A stretch of 64,000 bases of DNA, from NCBI RefSeq assembly GCF_015832195.1, contig NC_052046.1, positions 43,658,473-43,722,472 of the forward strand, read 5' to 3'. Below, piece by piece: positions 40,801-52,800 of the stretch (its first letter is position 1; every line of letters begins with the position of its first letter). A program made the position numbers and the translations under genes. The notes under the pieces were generated by a model that saw only the letters and a program-made list of their open reading frames with translations, had not been told where the DNA came from and did no database searches. The DNA is from Motacilla alba alba (lineage: Eukaryota > Chordata > Aves > Passeriformes > Motacillidae).

Positions 40801-43800
40801 GATGAAAGGTGCTACAGTCTTAGTAAGTTGGAGAATGATACCATTTCGGGATGTCCTGAAAGGCAAAACTTATTCAGAGGAGCTCAATAGTCCAGAGTAA
40901 TGAACTGATGAGATTCCTGTCCCTGGCTGTGGAGCAGCTCTGCTGCAAAAGCCCTAGGGTCCTAGTGGGTGGCAAAGGAGGATGTGTTGTCTGGGGACCT
41001 TGCAGTTGACTGTCATCTGGACAGTCCTCATTGAGGTGCAGGCTGTCAATCTGTGAAAATGATTGTTCACCTCTCATCAGTACTTATGGTATCACATCTG
41101 GACAGAGCATGTAGTTTTGGATTCCACAGTACCAGAGAGATGTGGATGTATAGAAGTGCAGCAGAATACTGCTGAGAGACACTGTAATGTGTGATAGGTG
41201 GGATAAAACTGACAACTGGGTTTGTCCAGGCTAAAGGACAGGTGACATAGAAGAGAGTACTGTGAACTGCATCTGCCTGATGGGAAGGTAGAAAGAAGAC
41301 AGATTAGGGCCATTCTCAAGAGATTATTAGTGAAAGGACAAGAGGCAACAGACAAAATATGGAGTATGGGTCAGAGCTCTAGAAGAGAAGCCTAAAGAGA
41401 CTGTTAGACCTCTGTCCTTACAAGTGCTTGAACCTGGTGCTGGATATGATTCCCAGCAATCTGCTGTAAATGCACCTGCTTTAAGGAGGAGATTGGATCT
41501 AGGCAACCTGTGGACATCTCTTCCAACCTACAGGTTTATAGGGTTCTGTAAAGGTGTGGAAGCATAAGCTAGCAGCTCTCTCATAGTAAAACTGACTATT
41601 AAAAGGTCTTTTTCCATATATATAGAACTGATTTCTGCATGCATTTATGTTGTCCTTGAGGAATATGAGAATGTTCTGGATGAATGTCTGGGTGTCACAA
41701 TCTCTGGAACTGCTGTAAGCTCTAACTACTGCTGTAATTTTCTTGTGAGTAATTTACAGTATTGAATTTTTTTTGTGTAGATGATCTGAAAACACTGGAC
41801 ACTATAAATCTGAGACTGCCTCTTTTAGTTTGGTTTTTTTTTTCTGAAAAAGAAATAATGTCTCTTTCCTAGATTGGTAAATCAGAGGCTTCTGGAAGTA
41901 CAGTCCCAGGTTGAAGAACTACAAAAATCTTTGCAGGATCAAGGTTCAAAAGCTGAAGATGTAAGTAGAAATGTACATCAAACTTACGTTCAATTAGTTA
42001 CCATTTTTGAAACTTTCACCTTTTTGTAAAAAAGTAAAAGAATTATACAAACTGACATTTTTAATAGTTTTGTGTATTTACTTGTATGGTCTTACCAGTA
42101 AATTGTACTTCTCTAACTAGGATGTAAGGCAATTGTCTAGAATAAAAAACCTACGTAGAAAAAGTGTCATACATGTTTAATTTAAATAATTGTGTCTGTT
42201 GCAATAGAAAACTCAGCATTTAAATTATTTAATTAGAATACAGGGCTTTGGAGGGAATTGAGAAAATTGATTCTCCATGAATAAAGCATCTGAAGTTGTT
42301 TTGGGTTTAGTTTTCTTAATGAAAGTTAAGGCCTTTCCAGCCACTGAAAGGTCTGTAATTCTTCATTAAAATGTATCTCAGAATGAAAAAAGCCAGGCAG
42401 GCAAAAACTAAAAAAGAAGTCAAATAATTAGACCCTCAACACAATGCAGCATTTTCTGTTTCTGTATGCAGGATTAACTTTATTTGAAATGTAAGAATAC
42501 ACATTGTAGGTGTGTTAGTGTGGAAAACAACTTTCAGTCTTCCACTCAAAAATTGTTTATCTCCTGTATTTCAAAAAAGAAGCTCTAGAACCTTATTGAA
42601 AGCAGCAATTTGTTGGACTGTGTATGCATAGTGTATGCTCACAATCTCAGTGTACCTTGTTGCTAACTGGCAACAAACTGTAATGTGCTGCTTTCTGTTT
42701 TCGTGAGTTTGTTTTAACTAATTTATATAACATAGTGAAAGGTTTTTTTTATTAGATGCTTATGTAAATTTAAATTTAAGAATATGTTAAATTTAGTTTA
42801 CCCTTTACATTTTCACAATAAGCTTTATGATTGTTAAACACCTAGTTGATTTCCATCAAGATTATTTTCCTGAGTAACTTAAAATGTGTTTTAGAATGCA
42901 CATTAAAATAGGTCTATTCTGAGATGTTCTTTGTTGTCTTGATTATTGGCCAAAATCTTTTCAGGGTTAACAAGTACATGCAAGAATTATTCTCAGATAC
43001 TGAGTATTGTAAATTATCTCTGTCAAATTGTATTCAGCTTTATTTACTGCAATTTTAATTGTGCTCCTTTTGAGGCTCTGGTTAGGTCAGTAATTTAGGG
43101 TGTGTCTGCACTCATGGCTTCTGTGTTGGTCTGACCATAGCAGTGGTAATTTATAGGTACTGATCCCATGGCCTTTTTTGCTGAATTCGATAGGATTTAA
43201 TTTACTCTTAAGGAAGTAGGAGAGTGAGTGTAGACTCCGGGAGATGTTGAAGATGCAAGAACCTCTGACATTGTGGTTTCCTCATGCAATCTCCCTTGTA
43301 AAGCAGAGCAAACTTCAGAAGTTAAACCCAGCTGCTCAAGTAGGTAGAAGTTGGGCTGAGACTACCTGAGTTATCTTTAGGACAGGCATACAAAAAGAGT
43401 GATTCTTCAGAAATGTAAGAAAAAGCAATAGGAGAGACACAGCATACAGTTCACCAGTACATAATTTTTAGCTCATTTCCTCTGTTTTTTGCTATTTTTC
43501 TGCAAAATTGAATTTGAGATTCATATTTTTATGTACTTATACTGTAAATGTGCTCAGTCCAGAAAATTCATTTTCATTCAGTCCTGAAATGTATGGTCAG
43601 AGCTCAGGGTTGTTGGTTGGTTGGTTTGGTTTGTTTTTTTTAAGTTTTGTTTTAAAGCTGAAGTTATTTTTAGACATGCCCAAAAAGGTGTAGAGGTAGT
43701 GTTGTAACCCAGGCAAGTGTCCTTGTAGTGTTACATGCTCTGTGCCAAGGTCCACAAGGGTAGACAGTTTTGATTTTGTACTGAAGTGCAGTGGAAGGCA

Positions 43801-46800
43801 GCTGTGTGTAATGGGCACTGACACATTCTGTTGGGATGCATGATTAGTCCATTCTGGGTGTTACCTTGCTAGCCAGGCAAAGGCCTCCTTACCCCCATCT
43901 TTCAGACTACAGAATCAACTCAGATGTGTCTGGTGTGCTCAGAATAGGTTTGACGTACTGTCCTCCAGAATGCAGTGGTCATGTGGGGCTACTCAACAGT
44001 TATCTGAACAGCTCTGACCACATCCTTTGCATGTCTTATCACTGTCTTTTATCATCCTTGTTCTCCTGGTCTCTGCCCTAATTCCTTTCTATATAAACAC
44101 CCTGCTTTTAGTTACTTCTGAACCACTTGTTAAATCCATCCCATGCCTAATGTTTTTTATAATGTAACATATGCGGTCTTGGCCTTACATGATATTACTG
44201 ATAAACATCTCCCTAAAAGGTCCCCAGAATTCTGTTACCTTTTCAGTTAGCCATGAAGTTCAGCCACTTTTTCATTTGGTGAGACACTGGAACAAGTTAC
44301 CCAGGGAAGCTGTGGATGCCCCATCCATAGAATATTCAAGGCAAGATTGGACAGTGCGTTGAGCAACCTGATCTAGTTTGGAGGAGTCCCTCCTTGTTGA
44401 AGGGGTTGGATTACGTGACCTTTAAAAGGCCATTCCAACCAAAGCCATTCTATCATTACTCTCAGCATTCTTGAAAATCTGACCATCCATCGTGGTGTTG
44501 TTTTGTGACTTTCATCACCTCACAGTGTTATTGATCTCATTCAGCAGTCTTCTGACATGATGATCCTTAGTTTCCCACATCCTGCTAAGTTAGCTTAACC
44601 TCAGGCCAGAACCTAACCATCTGCCCCTAACTTTAACATCTAAAATGAAACCAAACTTTGCCCTGAAAAATGGGACAGACTTGTTCCTTTGGTTTGTTTA
44701 AGCATGAAAGAACTTCAAGCAAAAATACTTTTATTTCTGTATTGTTTAGGAGACTTATCTTCATATGAGAGAACAGCAATTACAGTAATTACATTTTAGA
44801 TTTGTACTAGTCTTTAAAGCTTACTGATACTGCAGAAATCCCAGAAGTAATATTTGCCCATTTTTAGAATGATCTGTCTGACTTTATCTGCCAAGTATAT
44901 ACAGGATCTTTGGGTACCTAGAACAGCACATTGAGTGTTTCAGTCTCTTTCTTAATCATGTGTCTTGGATCAGTTAATGTGGGTAAACTCATTTCTGCTT
45001 CTTTTAATTGATTGGGCTGTTTATCTCTAAATTGTTAGTTTCTTGCATGTGAAAACATGATCTATCTAGCTGGAAGAGAGGTTACCCCCTTAAACAGTGC
45101 AGCTACTAGGTAAATAATACACCAGTGGAATCAGTGTTGACTAGTAGTTGTGTCTGTTTCAAGATAAACCCAAGTGCAATAAAAGGATGCAAAAAAAAAA
45201 AGCTGAGTTCAATTTTGATTTTGTTACCTTAGGGAAATGGGCACTGCTTCCAGGTTTTTCCCTTTCTTGTCCCAGTCAGCTAGTAGTCCCCTAAATGATC
45301 AGATACAAGTGATGGGGACAGTTCAAATGATTTGTGACTGATAAAGATGCATACAAATATTTTTTTTGTTACATAAAGGGTAGTGTTGTTGTAGCTGTTC
45401 AGAGGACTGCAAAAAATAAAAAAGCCAATGGTCAAAACCTGCAGATCCTTAGCTTCTGCAAATTTCTGACTGTGAAATGAATAGAGCCGTGTTCACTTGT
45501 TTTTATGGCTCCCTACCTTTCTTGTCATGCAATAAGAAAATCTCCTTTGTAATAATGTAAAAACATGCCCCAGGAATGTGATCAAAGACAATATTTTGAA
45601 GCATAACCAAGCTAAAAAGCTTTTTGAGTGCACACAGTAATTTTTTCTGTTATCAAGGTGACTAAATCTTTGTAGGAAGAACGTTGGAGAAAAAACAATG
45701 AAATAATTTTGTGGATTATTTTATCTTGTATTTTGATGGTGTTGTGGACCATCAGTCACATGCGATGCCTCCCATGTGATTCATACCATATAAACACAAA
45801 CTAAAAAGGCAGTTGCAGATTGAAATATTCTACATGTGCTTTGTATTCAGTTAGTGTGGCAATAACACAATTCAGCATCACACCACAAAAACACCTGCAT
45901 CTCTTAATTCTACTTGTAGCCCAGCAGGCTGGCTATTTCCCTTGGTTTTGTTAGTTATATGATTTTTGTTTTAAAATTACTTTCCTAAATAGAAGTTGCT
46001 TTCCTTTGGGATTCTGATTCAAACACAATTATTTGTAAATGTGCTTCTTTATTCTTTTTATATTTTTGGATTTAGTGACATGTTTTAGAAAATGTTACAA
46101 GATGAAAATTGCTCATGAGAACAGAGGAAGAAATTGCACATGCGTGAAAAATGCATAGCTTTAACTTTTTCTGTTCATGACTTTCTAAATAGTTTCTTCT
46201 GTTGGCTGCTGTTTTGCTTTATACTAATGTCATCTCTGTTTCTTGGCATGGGCTTCTGCTCAAGGCTATTGTGAGTATGGCTTTCTATTTACTTAACACT
46301 ACTTTCAGTTCATAGACATTTATTGAGTTTGTTTTGTTTTGGTTTTTTTTTTGAAAAATAGTCACTGTGGATGAAGTGAGTTTAAAATTTAAAAATTACT
46401 TCAAAGTTTTTATTCAAAGAGCTTATCTAAATGTGATTTAACCAGGAAGTGGAACACTGTAAGTTGTATGGTGATTTTTATGTGTCTGTAATCAAGAAAA
46501 ATAAGAAACACAAAAAAAGGTGACATTTTTGCTACATTGCAGTTAGAAATACTCTACTCCTTGTAGTTTCTGTGGGGATGGGAATTTACTTCAACTAATT
46601 TGCTATATGTTTTCATGCAAGTTGCAATGCAATATTAGTAGGACAGGTCTCCTTGCAAATTTTGCTGCACTTTCCAATACAAGGTACTGAACAAATTAAA
46701 ACAACTGCCTTAGAATTCTCTCATTTATGGATCTTACTTTTATTGATGTAGTTCCTGGGAAAATATTTGTAAAGTTCTGAAGGGCTCTAATTTTACTAAA

Positions 46801-49800
46801 GTCACACAGCTGTGAAGAGAAAGATACCACAGATGATTTACAGTTGTGATTTAAAACTGAAGTAAAAAAGGTGGATTTTGGTTGGAATGTCAAAGTTGCA
46901 TGTTTTAAAATAATTTTAAAAATACATTAAAACTTCACAATATATTAAAATAAAACATTTAACTTTCTATTTTAGTCGGTTCTTCTGAAAAAGAAACTTG
47001 AAGAACATCTGTAAGTATTTTTGTTTCCCTGTTTTGTTTGCAGTGTGAAATTATGTGTTTTTCTATATAGTGAGGAAGGCAGACAGTCATTAGTGATGGA
47101 TCTGGAAAATACGCAACTTAGAGAGATTAGATAGCACAGGAATATTTGGGAATCTGCTGTTCAGATTCTATTTTTTCCCATAGAAAACCATTGTGAAATT
47201 AAGAGCAATGAGGGAGCCATCATCTTGTGTTGGGTAGAAAACTTTGCTTAACTTTGTGCAACTCTTTGCTCAAAAGAACTAAGCAATTTTTTTCTGAGGG
47301 AAGCATGTTAATAATAAAAAAAAATTAGTTTGTTTACTATTAGATATACATTATGGCACAGAAGTAATACTTTAGGAAGTGCTGTCATTTTATTGTGCTA
47401 TTCTGCACATATTTTACTTCCCTAAAAGAGTATTTGCTTTTTGACTGCCTTGCAAAAAGAACTTTCTGTTGCTTTTGGGTTTAGCCATTCTTTCCTCAAT
47501 GTAATATGTTATGAGTATTCATTTTAGGACCTCATCATACAATTAACTCCTAAATTCTAAATTAAGTACAGTTATTGACAGAAACTGTTTGCTGTTGCAG
47601 TTATCCATACAGAACAATGTTTTTCATCCTAACTAACAAGTATTTCTATAGTGATATTGTCACTTGTCCTCATGCTCCATAGAAAAAAAATCAATCATGC
47701 CCATAGAAATAATCTCTGTCTGAGGATTTTCTCTTCTGCTTAGCACTCATTTCAAGCACAGTAATACCACTGGGGAAACAATATGTGCTTCTGTGGTTTG
47801 TAACAGAGAGAAGCTCCACGAAGCTAACAATGAGCTACAGAAGAAACGAGCTATTATTGAAGATTTGGAACCAAGATGCAACAACAGTTGTGAGTTACCT
47901 GTGCAGTCCATTTCTTTTCTTTGTAGATTATTTCAGGTGCAACATCTTTAATTATAGTACCTAAAGGAGGTATCAGGTAAGCAAAATGTACATTTTTAAT
48001 GGAAGTGACATGTATGTTGTTAAATTTCTGTGGAAACTAGGGTGACCAAAAGGATGCTTTTAACACTTGAAATGCATGGGAATCCCATTTTAGAAACACT
48101 ATAGTAAGAAATCATAGAATCATAGAATGCTAAAGGGTTAGAATGAACCTTAAAGATCATCTTAGAATGAACCTTAAAGATCATCTAGTCCTAAACCCCA
48201 GGGACATTGGCCATAGAAATACCAGCTCACTGCCATTGAACCTCAGCTGTCCAGAATTGTCATGTCTCATAAGACCCTAATTTAGAAGATCCTTGCTGTT
48301 GTCACTGACTCACTTTTACTTCCGATGTATATTCCTCCAATGGGTTTTCAAGAATGTGTTGTAGTTTGAGCAAATTTTCTGTTACTGGTCAAAGAGAATG
48401 TAAGATATATATCATATTGCTCAGAGGGTAGAACCCAGTATCTAGTTTTTTAGCACATTATTACTATGTTTTTTTCCAGAGCAGTAATGAGGGAGGTAGT
48501 CTGGATTTTTCAAAAGACTAGTTATTCTAGAATAAGGCAAAAAATTGTAACCAATGGCAGTTTTTCTGGTTTGTGGTAAAATTATTTTATTCGTAGTGAG
48601 ATGGAGCAAAAAGTAGAAAAAATATCATGTTGTTTTCTGAGATCTGAGAAGTTGTATAGAAGATGTAGAAGTAATAATGGCTTGACATATTCTTATACCG
48701 ACACAGGAAAAATCTGTGCAATTAAATTGTCCTACTGGTCTCAATTGCTGCTTAAGAAAATGTGAGGGGGAAATTAAATCTAGTATATTCACATTCACAG
48801 TTTAGTAGATGTGCAGCAGGAGTTGTGCTTCTTAGGACTTATTCCACTTCCATAAAATAACAAAAATCATATTTGCCTGTAATACATGCTAAGATATTAT
48901 AGTATCTGTAAGTCATTAGTAAACCCATTTTCTAAATGTGTTCAGTGACATGATTGCTTTATGATTCCGTTTCTTTATTTGCCAGAATTTTAGAAAGCAA
49001 AATTATATCCCAGAAAATCAATTTAATGAGATTTTATAGGAATACCTATTTTTAATGTGTTTCTGAGCTATACAGTAATTAAATCTGTGATACCTGCCAC
49101 ATCAGATTTCTTGTCAGCTTTTCTTAACTGAAATATGTTTTAGCTGTGTCTTAAGTGTCTGTTGTAAAATATAAAAATATGCATAATATACTGATGTTAT
49201 TTTCCAATGTGTGCATCTCCTGGCATAAAGCACTTAAAATTGAGGAATTACAAGAAGCTCTACGGAAAAAGGAGGAGGAAATGAAACAAATGGAAGAACG
49301 ATACAAAAAGTATTTGGAAAAGGCCAAAAGCGTAAGTAGATACGTTCCACACCTGTCTGACAGAGACTGTATTACATGTCTTACATGTTCATAAAAATGA
49401 AGGAGGTATCTGTATACACAGTCATAAGGTAAAGAAAAGGAAGCTCCATTGATTATCATCTTATTGTTTCAGTATTTAATATGGATTAATTCTGCAAAAG
49501 ATCAACCCATTTTTGAGACTTTTTATTGATGCTTTTTTGCAGTAAAGTCATCTTTTTGACTGAATCACCTTCAGTAGTTGTTAGATTTCTCTGATGTTCA
49601 GCATTCTCTTTCGTGTTTATTGTTTAATATATGCTTCTGTCAAGGAGGTGACTAACATTTAAGTATTGGGGATGTGGGTATACTACTAGCTTTGAAATGA
49701 CAATACTTTGGTCTTAATCATAGTCCTATTTCTTCTCTTACTGTACTTTGCTATTTTGAGTATCTTAAGAGCATATCAGTGTCTTTAAATGCATGTCATT

Positions 49801-52800
49801 ACATTGGAATCTGTAAGTAGAGTCCTAATTTGCCAAAACTTTATGCTTTCTTCCTGTACTTCTTTGGAGTTTCCTGAATGACTTCTTGTGAAATGTCTCA
49901 GGAAGTCTAAAAAAATTTCTCCTCTGTCCCCCCTGCCCTCAAATTTTATATTAGTTATTGTGTCTTAGAGTATATTCCACTGAAAGACAGCATTTCACTT
50001 TTCAGTAAGATTTGTATATTTGTTTGTGCTGTTTTACTAAAGGGTGTTTTATAGGACAGTAGCATTAATTGCTTAGGTTAACTTTTTGTAATCTTCTTAT
50101 CAGTTTTCATTTTATTTGTGTTTGGTTTGCAGCTGGTTTTTTTTTTGTTTCTTTTTGTTATTATTGATGGGTTTTGGTGCAGGGTTTTTATTGTGGAACC
50201 ATTATAGTCTTCCACTATGGAAGGTGTATTCGGATCTAATGAGTATTTTCTTAGAAAAATAACATGCTTTTATAGAATAGAATCATAGAATCATTTAGGT
50301 TGGAAAAGATCTCCAAGATCATTGAGTCAGCTTTTGACTGATCATAACTGTGTTAAGGAGACCATGGCCCTAGGTGCCACATCCAATTAATTCCTTGAAC
50401 ACCTCCAGGGATGTGTACACTACCTCCGCAGGCAACCCATTCCTATGTTTAACAATTTAACCTAAACCTTCCCTGGCACAGCTTGTGGCCGTGTTGTCTT
50501 ATCCTGTCACTGGTTGCTTGGGAGAAGCGGCCACAGCTCCCATCTGGCTACAACCTCCTTTCAAGTAGAGAGTGATAAGGGCTCCCAGAGTTATCTTTTC
50601 TCCAGGCTAAACACCTCCAGCTCCGTCAGCCACTCCGCATAGGATTTATTTTACCATAGAGTAAAAATATCTCACTTAAATTTAAAGCATTGTTTTATTT
50701 CAGCATCTGGACACAACTCTGAAATAAGTCGAAGGATAAAATAAGAGAAGTCTATTTCTATATAGCCAAAGGTTGTTAAAGAGTTTCAAGCCATTTTTTA
50801 TTAAAGGCTTAATAATTCAGGCAATTTGCTGGATTTGTTCTTGGTTTAGCTCTGTTTGCTAGCACTCTTGCATGACACATACAAGTTTACCGGCGTCCCT
50901 TTGTCTTTTTAGAAGTGTAACAATTATGCATGTACTGCAGAGTGCTTAACAGAGCTACTAAGAAGTTACAGCATCTGGTGCCCCAGGTAGGTGAAGCATG
51001 ACAAATATCCATAAGGACAGAAGCTGTCCTTCCTCAAGCAGGAGAAATTGACAGGCAGGAAAATCATAGCTATGACAAGAGAAACCTTATAGAAGTTCTT
51101 TCTGTCACTAAGGCCCCAAGGAAATGTAGCCTGAGTTAGGAACTGTAAATGTGAGTCTGGGATACTGAATCTTTTAGGTATCACTTGTCAGTAGTTTTGT
51201 TTCTCAGTCCTGTAAAAGAAGGCCCTGTTCAGATGCTCTAATATGTCACAGTTGATGGAGAGGTAGACATATTTAAGTTACTGTTTTTATTTTTTAGCCT
51301 GACTTAAAAGGTTTTAATTCCTTAACAAGATTGCTTTTGCAGGATTTAATAAAAATCAAACTGGTTTTCTCTAACAGGTCATCCGCACATTAGATCCTAA
51401 ACAGAACCAGGGTGCTGCTCCTGAGATTCAGGCACTCAAAAATCAGTTGCAGGAGCGGGACAGAATGCTTCATTCCCTGGAGGTAGTAATCGTTGTGTTT
51501 GGTGGTAAAAATTAATTGATTTTTAGTTAGAGACTAATACTTCTATTATACTTTGGCTTTAAATATATGGATTTTTTTGCTTTACAGAAAGAATATGAGA
51601 AAACAAAAAGTCAAAGAGAAATGGAGGAGAAATTTATCGTTAGTGCCTGGTACAACATGGTAAGAATCTCTTTTTAATTGAAAATTTAAAAAACAAAAGA
51701 AACTATTAATACTGTTTGTTTCTGGCATGTTTATAACAGTTTTTGTTTGAAAAGCATTTGCCAACACACAAACACAGAAGCAATTTTTAGTAATCTTAAG
51801 TTATCTCTATGTAAGAGTCTGTTCCTATAATAACCTTCTGGAAAATAAAAAAAAAAGAAGTTCATAATTTTCAAGTTTTTAAATCAGAAATGGCTCAGAT
51901 CACTACTTTGTAATCCCAGCCCTTCACTTATACAGATTATAGTCCTCAAATTTTCTTTGGTTCACCACTTTCCAGTCTTCCAGTAGTTTCTAATGAAGGG
52001 GCACAATCAAAACAATTCATCTTACTTGCAATTCAGTTGGAGTGCTCAGAGAAATGACTCCTTTAACTTGGATGCAAATTTAGCCCCATACAAAGAATGA
52101 GGACATCAGCAAGACCCTCACTTAAATTATTCAAAGAAAAGTTTGGATAGAAGATCAGGTCTGTGCCATCTTGCAGCTTTTGCTGGGCCTGCGTGCCAGG
52201 AGAGTGGTCACCCACATCAGATTTGTTCAAGACTTCCCTTTGGCAGACTCGTTGGTTGCATTGAAACTGCTCTTCGTCTGTAACTTGACATCTGCTCTAG
52301 ATTTTAATGTTTCATTCTGCTCAATCATAGAATTCAGATTCCTCCTCTCTGTATTCCTTTGGAAGAGTTTTCTTCTTGCTGTTCTACATCCTTCTTGTCT
52401 TCATGAATAGCAAGTCTAAACTCAAGCAGAGTGTTTGAATTGTTTACATATTGAAGGTGTTTTCAAATGACCACTGTCCTTGGCCAATTTTTTAACATTA
52501 GTCCTCCTAACAAGTAGAACACAAGCCTGAGGTAAGACTCATGGTTCAGTGACCCATCCTGAACATTAAGATGGTCACTGATAGCTTTGTCTGTATCATT
52601 CTTTAATTAGTCTCTGCTTTTATGCTCAGCTGCACAGCCCACCACAGCTTTCTTAATTTCCTTGTTGTGTTTTTGCCTGATGAGAACATACTGTCTCCCA
52701 AGATATGCTTCTGACATAGGAGTTGGTGTTTCCACAGACAAAGGCAATACCTAAACTTTTTTGAGAAGAAAAGTATTTTTCTAGGTCAACAAGCTGAAGG

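Larger units (their letters stand above)
39665..41872 (+). other. HOOK3 intron 15
   Basis: 2.2 kb containing two + strand CR1 fragments (39805-40145 and 40270-41552). The last 320 bp is ordinary T-rich intron ending in TTTCCTAG. Confidence 0.87.
41961..46975 (+). other. HOOK3 intron 16
   Basis: 5.0 kb. It contains a CR1 3' fragment (44265-44458), an A-run near 45190 and a 6-nt candidate microexon (46265-46270) with its own branch point and splice sites. The rest is AT-rich without recognisable features. Confidence 0.85.
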
